A stretch of 64,000 nucleotides of DNA from Wukongibacter sp050859025 (GTDB taxonomy: Bacteria > Bacillota > Clostridia > Peptostreptococcales > Caminicellaceae): NCBI RefSeq assembly GCF_050859025.1, contig NZ_CP138200.1:1-64000 (forward strand), written 5' to 3'. This document shows positions 46,449 to 55,097 of the stretch, in pieces; within the stretch, counting starts at the first letter, position 1; every line of letters starts with the position of its first letter. The notes beneath the pieces were generated by a model, which made no database searches, was not told the origin of the DNA, and saw only the letters and a program-made list of their open reading frames with translations. The position numbers and the translations under genes were made by a program.

Positions 46449-46526
46449 AAAGACCGATGAAATTCGGGTTTGTCAGCAACCAGATGAATATTAGTTCCTA
46501 GATTTGTTATAATTAATAAATATATA

Positions 46527-46862
46527 GAGCAATTGCATAATAAATTAGGTATGGGTTTTGGAAATTTTAAGATTATCTATTGATATGCAACATTAAGATT
46601 CACTTGGAACTCTCTATATAGAGATTCCGACTTGATAACTAATATATACATTAAAATTTTAGGCTTGATTTCAAGATTTGCAATGATGTATAAATTAATT
46701 ATCAATCTGGTTTATCTATATAGAGATTCCAGTCAAAACTTTAATTTATACACATCAAAAATCCTAAGAAGCATCGGATATTTTGATATGTATAAATTAA
46801 GATTTACTTGGAACTCTCTATAGTAAGCTTTTTAGATGTTAATTATGCAATTTGCTCAAATG
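46527..46862. repeat. Composite of nested family-3 and family-1 repeats
   Basis: A family-3 left part (ATTGCATAATAAATTAGGTA, 46528) and right part (AGTAAGCTTTTTAGATGTTA and ATTATGCAATTTGCTCA, to 46860) enclose family-1 material. This includes a right-half fragment (46578-46620), a diverged full copy (46617-46722) and a well-kept full copy (46719-46822). Adjacent copies share their terminal TATA. The region 46449-46887 holds nothing else I can support. Confidence 0.75.
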
Positions 46863-46887
46863 AAAATTTAAGAAGGTGGTGATTATT

Positions 46888-49668
46888 TTGACAAATGCAC
46901 GTAGGTTTATTGTTGGTATAATAGTACTTCTCTTTATAATGCTAGCTACTTCCTTTAATGCAATAATAAGCTTTGTTACAGACTATAAATGGTTTGGAGA
47001 ACTAGGATATGAAAAAGTATTCTTAACAAAGCTAATGACCCAGCTCAAAATAGGTATTCCAGTATTTATTATAATGACAATTTTAATCTATCTTTATTTA
47101 TTGTCAATAAAAAAGGATTATTACAAAAAGGTAAATGCAGTACATAGTGGAATATCTGAAAAAAGAATAAATCAACTAGCTTTAGTAGGTTCAATGTTCC
47201 TTTCGTTCATTTCAAGTAGTACCGTAACAAGTAATCTTTGGTTTGATATTTTAAAATTTATTAATTCAACTGATTTTAAGGTGAAGGAGCCAATATTTAA
47301 TAAGGATATATCCTTTTATATCTTTAAATATCCATTATTTAGCAAGTTATATTATATGTTAATAAGCTTTATAGTATTGTTAGCTATAATAACCGTCCTA
47401 TTCTATGTAATAATGATGATGCTTAGAAGACCTACTCTTGTTGAAGTAAATTCAGAAAAAGAGTTTAGCCCTAGAAACTTAAATATGGACAATGGGAAAA
47501 GAATATTTGAGATTGCAATAAGACAGCTAGTTATTTTAGGGTTTGTGTTTTTCATAATATTAGGAATAGGATATTTTTTAAAGTCCTATGACTTACTCTA
47601 TTCTTTAAGAGGGGTAGTTTATGGCGCAAGTTATACAGATACAAAGGTTACTCTTATAAAGTATAGAGCTATTATGGTAGTTGCATTCCTTTCAGCCATA
47701 TTGCTAATTGTTGGAGTAAAAAGCAAGAAAATGAGACTAGCTATATCAGGACCTATATTAATGATTGTAATAAGTATAATAGGTAACTTGATAGCTTTAG
47801 GAGTACAGAATTATATTGTATCTCCCGATGAAATATCAAAGGAAGAGAAATATATTGAGTATAATATTAAATATACTCAAAAAGCGTACGGTCTTGAGAA
47901 TGTAGAAGAAAAGACCTTTGATGCAGAACAAAATTTAACTCTTGAAGATCTAAAAGAAAATAAAGAGACAATATCAAATATAAGAATAAATGATTATAGA
48001 CCAGCAAAATTAGTTTACAATCAAAAACAAGGGATAAGATATTACTATGATTTCTATGATGTAGATATAGACAGATACTTTATAAATGGGATGTATAGAC
48101 AAGTATTTTTATCCCCAAGGGAGCTTAGCCAAGATAAGATAAGGCAAGAGGTATTGACATTTATAAATAAACATCTTAAATATACTCATGGATATGGTAT
48201 AACGTTGTCGCCAGTAAATAAGGTGACTTCGGAGGGACTTCCAGAGCTTCTTGTAAAGAATATACCTCCAGAGACGTCAATAGAGGGATTTAATGTAGAA
48301 AGACCTGAAATATACTTTGGAGAGTTAACAAACGATTATATAATAGTTAATACTAAGGAAAAAGAATTTGATTATCCAAAGGGCTCATCAAATGTAGAAA
48401 GTATCTATGAAGGTAATGCAGGAATAAAATTGAATGGTATAAATAAGCTTCTATATGCATATAAGCAGGGAAGTCTTAAGATGCTTTTATCAGGGAATAT
48501 TACTTCTGAAAGTAGAATAGTCCTTAATAGGAATATTGGTGATAGAGTTAGAAAGATAATGCCCTATATAGAGTATGATTCTGATCCATACCTAGTACTA
48601 AATGAAGGTAAGCTTTATTGGATGATTGATGGATATACTATTAGTAGTAACTATCCATATTCAGAACCTATAACAGAAACAAAAGTAAATTATATTAGAA
48701 ACTCTGTAAAGGTAGTTATTGACGCGTATAATGGAGACACAACCTATTATTTGGCAGATGAAAGTGATCCTTTAGTAAAAACATATGCAAAAATATTCCC
48801 TAAGCTATTTACTTCAATGGATAATATGCCAGAGGGATTAAGAGCTCATGTAAGATACCCTCAGGTATTATTCGATATTCAGTCCGATGTATACAGAATA
48901 TATCATATGAAGGATACAAGGGTATTTTACAATAAAGAGGATGAGTGGGATATAGCAAATGAAAAATACGAGGCTGAAACGCAACCAATAGAATCAAATT
49001 ATCTTATGATGAAACTACCAGGAGAGAAAAAGGAAGAGTTCATATTATCTATTCCTTATACTCCTAAAGGAAAGCCTAATATGACAGCTCTTCTTGTTGG
49101 AAGAAACGATGGAGAAAATTATGGCAACATGATTGTATATAAACTTCCAAAAAGTAAGAATGTCTATGGCCCAACACAAATAGAAAATAGAATTGATTCT
49201 GAGCCTACAATATCTAAAGAATTTACATATTGGAATCAACAGGGTTCTAGGGTTATTAGAGGAAATCTTCTTATAATACCTATTGAAAATTCCTTGCTTT
49301 ATGTTGAACCAATATATTTGAAAGCAGATGCCCAAGACAGTCTTCCAGAGGTCAAGAGAGTAATTGTTGCATATGGAGATAAGATAGTCATGGAAGAAAC
49401 CCTAGAGGAAGGTCTAGAGAAGATTTTTGGAAAGGAAGTTGAGGAACCAGAAATACCAACTCCTACTGAACCTACTATACCAACTGAAGAGGATTCAGAT
49501 ATAAATCAACTTATAGCTAGGGCAAATGATGTTTTCGAAAGATCAATCGAAGCTCAAAAGCAAGGAAACTGGGCTGAGTATGGTGATCTTATAGATGAAT
49601 TGAAAGGAATTCTAAATAGACTGAATCAATTAAGGTCCTTAGAGGAAGTGGAAAGCAGTAACGAATAA
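46888..49668 (+). CDS. UPF0182-family integral membrane protein
   Basis: A large membrane protein of about 926 residues. Seven or so hydrophobic segments lie in the first 320 residues. A long extracytoplasmic part follows with the family signatures NDYRPAKLVYNQKQGIRYYY, YFGELTNDYIIVNT and VRYPQVLFDIQSDVYRIYHM. The C-terminus has a Pro/Thr/Glu linker (EEPEIPTPTEPTIPTEE) and a short coiled segment. The function of the family is unknown. I chose TTG 46888 (MTNARRFIVGI) because AGAAGGTGG lies nine bases ahead; in-frame GTGs at 46876 and 46879 overlap it. Confidence 0.88.
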   Translation: MTNARRFIVGIIVLLFIMLATSFNAIISFVTDYKWFGELGYEKVFLTKLMTQLKIGIPVFIIMTILIYLYLLSIKKDYYKKVNAVHSGISEKRINQLALVGSMFLSFISSSTVTSNLWFDILKFINSTDFKVKEPIFNKDISFYIFKYPLFSKLYYMLISFIVLLAIITVLFYVIMMMLRRPTLVEVNSEKEFSPRNLNMDNGKRIFEIAIRQLVILGFVFFIILGIGYFLKSYDLLYSLRGVVYGASYTDTKVTLIKYRAIMVVAFLSAILLIVGVKSKKMRLAISGPILMIVISIIGNLIALGVQNYIVSPDEISKEEKYIEYNIKYTQKAYGLENVEEKTFDAEQNLTLEDLKENKETISNIRINDYRPAKLVYNQKQGIRYYYDFYDVDIDRYFINGMYRQVFLSPRELSQDKIRQEVLTFINKHLKYTHGYGITLSPVNKVTSEGLPELLVKNIPPETSIEGFNVERPEIYFGELTNDYIIVNTKEKEFDYPKGSSNVESIYEGNAGIKLNGINKLLYAYKQGSLKMLLSGNITSESRIVLNRNIGDRVRKIMPYIEYDSDPYLVLNEGKLYWMIDGYTISSNYPYSEPITETKVNYIRNSVKVVIDAYNGDTTYYLADESDPLVKTYAKIFPKLFTSMDNMPEGLRAHVRYPQVLFDIQSDVYRIYHMKDTRVFYNKEDEWDIANEKYEAETQPIESNYLMMKLPGEKKEEFILSIPYTPKGKPNMTALLVGRNDGENYGNMIVYKLPKSKNVYGPTQIENRIDSEPTISKEFTYWNQQGSRVIRGNLLIIPIENSLLYVEPIYLKADAQDSLPEVKRVIVAYGDKIVMEETLEEGLEKIFGKEVEEPEIPTPTEPTIPTEEDSDINQLIARANDVFERSIEAQKQGNWAEYGDLIDELKGILNRLNQLRSLEEVESSNE

Positions 49669-49716
49669 ATTTAAAGAAACCGTCTCATGAAAGTGCATAA
49701 TGAGCTCGGAACCGGG

Positions 49717-49786
49717 GTGTTTCAAAAGGAGTGAATTTCAAATAATGGAGAAATTCGTCATTATGAGACACCCCATTTTAAACAAT
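49717..49786 (+). terminator. Terminator complex after the UPF0182 gene
   Basis: GGGGTGTTTCA pairs with TGAGACACCCC, with an inner stem GAATTTC/GAAATTC, followed by ATTTTAAAC. Confidence 0.75.
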
Positions 49787-49813
49787 GTTTTCTTTCTATA
49801 GTCGATAGAGATG

Positions 49814-49822
49814 TGGTATAAT
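49814..49822 (+). promoter_or_regulatory. Extended -10 promoter upstream of murI
   Basis: TGGTATAAT, an extended -10 element with no clear -35. It would give a leader of about 195 nt that contains a family-1 repeat. Confidence 0.45.
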
Positions 49823-49872
49823 AATTAGACATGAATTAAAATGGGGAGATTTAAAGTGAGCTAAAGCTTTAT

Positions 49873-49951
49873 TATAGAGCTATTAATTTATATATCAGAA
49901 ATTCTTAAGAATATAGAGTATGCTGGTATCTATAAATTAAGTTCTACTATA
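49873..49951. repeat. Family-1 repeat, short diverged copy J
   Basis: TATAGAGCTATTAATTTATA at the left and TAAATTAAGTTCTACTATA at the right, about 79 bp, with a shortened middle. It accounts for much of the 49669-50024 gap. Confidence 0.6.
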
Positions 49952-50024
49952 TGAAATCTATATTGACAAGAGAAATATAAAATAGGAAGATAAGCATAAG
50001 TTTTTAAAAGCGGTGGTGTAGAAT

Positions 50025-50822
50025 ATGGTGGATAATAAAAATCTTGCTATTGGTATATTTGATTCGGGTATGGGAGGTATAAGTGTATTAGCACAGGCTA
50101 TTAAGCTTATGCCAAATGAAAGATATATATATTTTGGTGATTCTAAAAATGCTCCTTATGGTATAAAATCTCCAGAGGCGGTAAGAGAGCTTTGCATATA
50201 TATATGCGACTTTTTTATTGAAAAGGGAGTAAAGGCTATTGTTGTAGCTTGCAACACAGCAACCAGTGCAGCAATAAGAGATTTAAGAGATCGGTATGAT
50301 ATACCTATAATCGGTATGGAACCAGCATTAAAACCAGCAACAGAGCTTGAGTCAAAAGGTAAAATAGTAGTTATGGCTACGGATATGACTCTAAAAGAAA
50401 AGAAGTTTAGTGCTTTAATGAATAAATACGGTAAAGAAAAGGATATAGTTAGATTGCCTTGTCCCAAGCTAGTAGAGCTGATTGAATCGGGGATTGTGGA
50501 AGGTGAAGCTATCGAAAAAAGTGTGAAGGAATGCTTTGATGGTATAGATATAGATAAAGTAGCCTCAATAGTGCTAGGCTGCACACATTACATATTTTTA
50601 AAGGATAGCATTAGAGCTTTTGCTGGAGATAAGGTTCAAATTATTGACGGAAACGAAGGAACTGCAAGGCACTTAAAAGATGTATTAAGAAATAAAAAAC
50701 TATTAAAGAATATTGAAGAGGATGAAATACAACTATATATATATAATTCTAAAAAAGATAATGAGATAATAGAACTTTCGAAGAAGCTTCTTACATTTAG
50801 TTTAGAAAAGCTAGAGTTTTGA
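50025..50822 (+). CDS. murI: Glutamate racemase
   Basis: Makes D-glutamate for peptidoglycan. At 265 residues the length is normal. The two catalytic cysteines are in VVACNTATSAA and VLGCTHYIFLKD. The N-terminus AIGIFDSGMGGISVLAQA and GDSKNAPYG are typical. The ATG at 50025 follows GGTGG. The next small gene begins 74 bp downstream. Confidence 0.95.
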   Translation: MVDNKNLAIGIFDSGMGGISVLAQAIKLMPNERYIYFGDSKNAPYGIKSPEAVRELCIYICDFFIEKGVKAIVVACNTATSAAIRDLRDRYDIPIIGMEPALKPATELESKGKIVVMATDMTLKEKKFSALMNKYGKEKDIVRLPCPKLVELIESGIVEGEAIEKSVKECFDGIDIDKVASIVLGCTHYIFLKDSIRAFAGDKVQIIDGNEGTARHLKDVLRNKKLLKNIEEDEIQLYIYNSKKDNEIIELSKKLLTFSLEKLEF

Positions 50823-50895
50823 GATTTCCTTGATAAAGTATAGAACAATATTCATTATACTAAACATTACAACATATATAGAAAGGTGCCTCACT

Positions 50896-51027
50896 ATGAA
50901 AAAAATATTATCATTCTTCAAATCACTTTTTTTGGTTGGAAGAATTAAAGAGGAAGATTTGTCCTCTTATCTTATTCAAAGTCATATTATGAAAACTACT
51001 TCAAGTAGACATAGAAAATTTAGATAA
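50896..51027 (+). CDS. Small basic protein of unknown function (43 aa)
   Basis: ATG at 50896 behind GAAAGGTG. The protein has a hydrophobic N-terminal stretch (KKILSFFKSLFLVG) and a basic tail (SSRHRKFR). No family is recognised. It lies between murI and the selenoprotein gene and may be co-transcribed. A longer reading from 50830 has no ribosome site. Confidence 0.5.
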   Translation: MKKILSFFKSLFLVGRIKEEDLSSYLIQSHIMKTTSSRHRKFR

Positions 51028-51058
51028 AAAACAAATAAAAACTTTGAGGGGTGAGAAA

Positions 51059-51589
51059 ATGCCTAGGATAAGACCTTTGGAACCTAATGAGGTAGATAAT
51101 GAAGCTAAAGAAATTTTTGAAGATTTCTTAAAGGAACGGGGAAATATTCCAAATATGTTTAGAACCCTTGCATATAGACCAAAGCTTTTAAAAACAGTAT
51201 TTGATCATTTTAGAATGGTTCTAAAAACAGGAACTGTAGATTTTAAGTTAAAGGAAATGGTGGCTGTTAGAGTTTCTCAGATGAATGAATGTGCTTACTG
51301 ACTTTCATCTCATACTGCCATAGCAAGAGGTGCAGGGGTATCGGACGATACCATAAAGGAGATGGAAAATAAGCTTAAAAATCCTGAGCTCTTTACAGAA
51401 AAAGAGCTTGTGGCATTAGAATTTGCAGAGGTAATGACGACGGATTCAAATAATGTTTCCGATGAATTATATAATGATATGAAAAAGTATTTTGATGATG
51501 GAGAAATAGTTGAAATAGCTTCTGTAATAGGAATATTTAATTATTTTAATAAATTTAATAATGCACTACAAACGGAAATAACAAAGTAA
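51059..51589 (+). CDS. AhpD-like / carboxymuconolactone decarboxylase-family selenoprotein
   Basis: Thiol redox protein of the AhpD fold, 176 residues if TGA at 51299-51301 is read as selenocysteine. The sequence around it is NECAYULSSHTA: Cys78, Sec81 and His85 replace the family's CxxCxxxH active site. The frame is open before and after the TGA and both halves match one AhpD-like domain, ending GIFNYFNKFNNALQTEI. ATG 51059 follows GAGGGGTGAG. Read without Sec, the product would be cut at residue 80, just before the active site is complete. The family acts as a peroxidase or peroxidase partner. Confidence 0.85.
51299..51350 (+). promoter_or_regulatory. Candidate bacterial SECIS element
   Basis: The TGA is followed by sequence that can fold with AUAC/GUAU and CUGC/GCAG around a loop containing AAGAGGU (about 51312-51345). 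This is the right distance and size for a bacterial selenocysteine insertion hairpin. The fold was drawn by eye. Confidence 0.45.
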
Positions 51590-51615
51590 TAAAGTGACCT
51601 AAGAGGGGAATCGTT

Positions 51616-51861
51616 ATGGAAGGTATTACTCCAGAAGCTTTGGAGCTTGTAAAGGAAAAGATAAATCAAATAATAAGCGAAAGCTCAGATATAGATGAAA
51701 GAGAAGAGGAATTAATAAGACTTAGATTTGGCCTAGATGAGACTGGACCGATTAAGATAAAGGATTTATCTAAAAAGTTTAATGTTCCTCCTAGAAAAAT
51801 GAAAAAGGAAATTGATGCGATAGAAAAGAAAGTATTTAACAAACTGAAAAGGACTATATAG
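51616..51861 (+). CDS. Small sigma-70 region-4-like DNA-binding protein
   Basis: An 81-residue protein. ELIRLRFGLDETGPIKIKDL followed by SKKFNVPPRKMKKEIDAIEK matches the end of sigma region 4.2 (RFGL...T..E.G..F.V....RQIE). Regions 2 and 3 are absent, so it is not a complete sigma factor. It could be a stand-alone regulator or a relic. ATG 51616 follows AGAGGGG. It lies 26 bp after the selenoprotein stop, probably in the same transcript. Confidence 0.65.
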   Translation: MEGITPEALELVKEKINQIISESSDIDEREEELIRLRFGLDETGPIKIKDLSKKFNVPPRKMKKEIDAIEKKVFNKLKRTI

Positions 51862-52005
51862 ACTTAAGATTGTTGGGGAATATTTACTCAAGTAGGCTCT
51901 GAGAATCCTTTTAGCTAATGATATCAACCTGTTTTTTAAAAAAATTTGAAGGTGAAAACAGGCTGATAGAAATTGCTTAAAAGGAGATTTCAGAGTCTAA
52001 TTTTG
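51862..52005 (+). repeat. Family-2 foldback repeat, copy 4 (diverged stem)
   Basis: Outer stem CTCTGAGAATCCTTTTAGC pairs with GCTTAAAAGGAGATTTCAGAG. The inner core CAACCTGTTTTTT pairs with GAAAACAGG around AAATTTGAAGGT. The stem sequence differs completely from the other copies while pairing is kept. It begins directly at the stop of the sigma-like gene. The rest of 52006-52173 is AT-rich. Confidence 0.75.
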
Positions 52006-52173
52006 TTTATTAAGATCACGAGTTACATATCTATATAAAAAATAGGAAGAACTTGAAGAAAAATATGTATGAAATGAAAAAATTTAAAAAAATAATACAA
52101 AGACACACAAAAAACACATGGAAAGATTATAATATATTTGGAATATAGAATACAGAGTAGGGAGGAAATGAAA

Positions 52174-53190
52174 GTGAGGAAAAATTTTGGGGGGATAATT
52201 TTAATAGTAGTTTGTCAGATTGTTTTGCTGACAGGAATGGCATTTGCAGATGTTAGTGGGAACCAAGATACGTATTTAAGTCAAAAGACCATTAATTCAA
52301 ATGTTGTGGAGAAGATTGAAAATAAAAATACTGAGGAAGAGGCTAATAAGGAAAAAATAAATGAGTTATATGTGGAATTGGCAGATGAAAAATTATTAAA
52401 AAATGTATTGCCTAGACTAGAGGCCTTTGGAATAGTAAAGAAAACTCCAGGTGAAGAACATGATCTTAAAAAAGAAGTTACAAGGGAACAGCTGGCAAAA
52501 CTAATGATAGCAGTGTTAAATATGGAGAAGGAGGCTAAAGATGCCCAGAACTTAAATCTATATACAGATATCAGTGCCGATAGGTGGTCCGCGGGGTATG
52601 TAAATTTAGCAGGTTCCCTAGGAATTATTGATGAAAAAGATGAAGGAGTCTTTTCACCAGAAGAATCGGTAACCTATCCGGAAGCCATTGCGGGTCTGAT
52701 AAGGGTATTAGGCTATAAGGATGAATTTTTACCTGGTTCATGGCCGGGCAATTATATAGCAAAGGCGGCTGATCTAGACATTACTGACGATGTTGAATTT
52801 AATCCATCGGGAGTAGTAGATCGTGGTGATATTCTTATTCTAATAAACAATACATTAAAGGCTAGTGGAATAGAAAAAACAGTAGAAGATGATGGCGCTA
52901 TAATGTATAGTGAATACAATGATACTTTTTTAAAGAAAAAATTTGGTATCGATAAATACGACGGTGTAAAAATACTGAAGGCTAAGAAATATGTTAATAA
53001 CGAAGGTGAAGCAGGTGAAGTAAAGGTTGAATTCTCAAATGATACATATGATGGAAAGTATAAAATAGGAGATGTTAAGATATTTAAATTACTAAATGAG
53101 AGTGATTTAGAAAAGCTTGAAGACATTTTCGCAGAAGAAATAACTGTATATGTGAAAGATGAGATTAAAGTTATTTATATAGAAGAATAA
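52174..53190 (+). CDS. S-layer homology (SLH) domain protein
   Basis: A secreted protein of about 338 residues. The signal peptide is IILIVVCQIVLLTGMAFADV. SLH-type repeats are visible at LPRLEAFGIVKKTPGEEHDL...VTREQLAKLMIAVL, LYTDISADRWSAGYVNLAGS...TYPEAIAGLIRVL and WPGNYIAKAADLDITDDVEF...VDRGDILILINNTL. SLH domains anchor proteins to secondary cell-wall polymers. I chose GTG 52174, eight bases after GGGAGG. The start of the next gene's product copies its signal peptide. Confidence 0.82.
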   Translation: MRKNFGGIILIVVCQIVLLTGMAFADVSGNQDTYLSQKTINSNVVEKIENKNTEEEANKEKINELYVELADEKLLKNVLPRLEAFGIVKKTPGEEHDLKKEVTREQLAKLMIAVLNMEKEAKDAQNLNLYTDISADRWSAGYVNLAGSLGIIDEKDEGVFSPEESVTYPEAIAGLIRVLGYKDEFLPGSWPGNYIAKAADLDITDDVEFNPSGVVDRGDILILINNTLKASGIEKTVEDDGAIMYSEYNDTFLKKKFGIDKYDGVKILKAKKYVNNEGEAGEVKVEFSNDTYDGKYKIGDVKIFKLLNESDLEKLEDIFAEEITVYVKDEIKVIYIEE

Positions 53191-53250
53191 ACAGTAAAGG
53201 TTATTTCATATAACTATTAAAAAAAGCAAGCAATGGAGGAGGGAAAAGAA

Positions 53251-54243
53251 TTGTCAAAACAGCTTTTAAAAGTATTATTAATTGTAACATGTCAGATTGT
53301 GTTACTAACAGGCATAATATTTGCCGATTCCAGTGAAAATAGAGATTCATATTTTAAATTTAAGACCTTTGAAGAAATGAAGCCGGAATTTGAAGACAAC
53401 ATTAATAGTGAGTATATGAGTGAAGTAGAAAAGTTATATAACGAATTTTATATGCTAGAAAAGAAAAGGAAATATTTTACCGCAGATATGAAGTTGAAGG
53501 AACTTGATGATATGATTATAGATATAGATTCAATTATAACAGGTAGAGATCATTGGTCTAATGGAAGCTTCCCTATAGACTTTTATAACAACATGGTAGA
53601 TACAAGGGACTATAGATATGGATTTCCAAGCTTTGAGGAAGCATATGAATTAGAATTTAAAGATTATATTAATCTAGTAGAAGAAGATAAAAGGGATATA
53701 TGTAAGAATGAAATCAAAAGGATATATGGGAAAATTGAGAAACGTTATAAAGAATTGGAGAACGAAGAAAATACCCAAGGGGTTCAGGGTAACTCCTATG
53801 TTTTTAGAACAATAAGAAAGGAATTAGGTAGACTATTATTTGCCATTAATATAGAAGCACCTGTATATACTAAAGATAGAGTTTGTAAATATAATAATGT
53901 TTGCTACTTAAAACCAGAGAATTTCAATTTATTTTTGGAAGCTAACAAGGATATAATAGGTGAAGATAAAATAAAAAGGCTTAAAGACCTTCACAAAGAG
54001 GCCTATGGGATAATAGAAAATGGAGATAACCTAAGGAAAAAAAATATAACGTGTAGAGAGGATATATTTGAGCTAAAAGATTTATTTAAAGAAGATAAAG
54101 AGGTAGAGAAGCTTGATAAGATATTTGAAGAAATTAAGGAGATTCTCCGTAGGTATAAAACAAGAATATTAAATCTGCAATATAGAGAGAGTAAAGAAGC
54201 AATAGATAGCCTATATGAAGAGATAAATGTAGAATCAAAATAA
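53251..54243 (+). CDS. Secreted charged helical protein of unknown function
   Basis: About 330 residues. The signal peptide LLIVTCQIVLLTGIIFADSS is almost the same as in the SLH protein upstream. The mature part is rich in Lys, Glu and Asp and largely helical, without SLH repeats. I do not recognise the family. TTG 53251 is preceded by GGAGGAGGG; an in-frame ATG at 53233 lies before that site. It follows the SLH gene by 60 bp, so the two probably form an operon. Confidence 0.6.
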   Translation: MSKQLLKVLLIVTCQIVLLTGIIFADSSENRDSYFKFKTFEEMKPEFEDNINSEYMSEVEKLYNEFYMLEKKRKYFTADMKLKELDDMIIDIDSIITGRDHWSNGSFPIDFYNNMVDTRDYRYGFPSFEEAYELEFKDYINLVEEDKRDICKNEIKRIYGKIEKRYKELENEENTQGVQGNSYVFRTIRKELGRLLFAINIEAPVYTKDRVCKYNNVCYLKPENFNLFLEANKDIIGEDKIKRLKDLHKEAYGIIENGDNLRKKNITCREDIFELKDLFKEDKEVEKLDKIFEEIKEILRRYKTRILNLQYRESKEAIDSLYEEINVESK

Positions 54244-54293
54244 AACTCCATATAGTCGTAACAAATTCAGATTTAATTAAGAATTAAAGAATT

Positions 54294-54349
54294 AAGAACA
54301 TTACCTTTTATTGATATAATAGATGGGGAAATGTTCTTTCTATTTTTAA
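54294..54349 (+). terminator. Terminator after the secreted-protein pair
   Basis: AAGAACATTACC pairs with GGGGAAATGTTCTT around a 19-nt loop, followed by TCTATTTTT. Confidence 0.7.
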
Positions 54350-54413
54350 TAGTCTTACAGCTACAATGCTTAGACTTTAAGGGGAAGGTTAGGGTATATG
54401 AGGAGGTATTTAT

Positions 54414-55097
54414 TTGAATAAGAATGTATTAATAGTAGAGGATGAAGAAAGAATGAGGGAGATAACTGCTGACTACTTCAGAGCAAGTGGTTTTTCTATA
54501 TTTGAAGCCCGTAATGGCAGGGAGGCCCTAGAAATTTTAAAGTGTGAAAATATAAATGTAGTTATACTGGATATAATGATACCGGAAATTGACGGTTGGA
54601 CGGTGTGTAGAAGGATAAGAAATGATTCCGATATTCCAGTAATTATATTGACTGCCAGATCCGATGAAAATGATAAGCTGATGGGATATGAGCTGGGAGC
54701 AGATGACTATGTCAATAAGCCCTTTAATCCTAAGGTCCTAGTGGCTAAAACAAAAAATTTATTAATGAGAACAGAAGGCTGTTTAGGAAATACTAATAAA
54801 AACTATGATATCTATAAAAACGGTATTAAGATTAACAAAAAATCCAGAGTAGTAAGACTAGATGGAGAAAGACTAGACTTAACTCCAAAGGAATATGACT
54901 TGCTTGTATATATGATTGAAAATGAAAGAATAACTCTTTCAAGGGACAATATTTTAGACAATGTCTGGAGTTATGACTATTTTGGAGATTTAAGGGTTGT
55001 TGATACCCATATTAAAAAGCTGAGAAAAAAGTTAAAGAATAAATCGAGTTATATACATACAGTCATAGGAGTAGGGTATAAATTTGAGGTGGTCTAA
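54414..55097 (+). CDS. Response regulator, OmpR/PhoB family
   Basis: A 227-residue two-component regulator. The receiver domain holds the acidic pocket EDEE near the N-terminus, the phosphorylation site in VVILDIMIPEIDGW, and the conserved Lys in DYVNKPFNPK. The C-terminal winged helix includes LDLTPKEYDLLVYMIENERI and VDTHIKKLRKKL. The start is TTG at 54414 behind GAGGAGG. It overlaps the kinase gene by one base (TAATG). Confidence 0.94.
   Translation: MNKNVLIVEDEERMREITADYFRASGFSIFEARNGREALEILKCENINVVILDIMIPEIDGWTVCRRIRNDSDIPVIILTARSDENDKLMGYELGADDYVNKPFNPKVLVAKTKNLLMRTEGCLGNTNKNYDIYKNGIKINKKSRVVRLDGERLDLTPKEYDLLVYMIENERITLSRDNILDNVWSYDYFGDLRVVDTHIKKLRKKLKNKSSYIHTVIGVGYKFEVV

Noticed and set aside
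46632..46823. 63-codon frame in the 46.6-46.8 kb region
   Set aside because: It is built entirely from family-1 repeat sequence and has no ribosome site.
51299..51301. In-frame TGA read as a nonsense mutation making a pseudogene
   Set aside because: The stop replaces exactly the second redox cysteine of CxxCxxxH and both flanking halves are well preserved, so selenocysteine is the better explanation.
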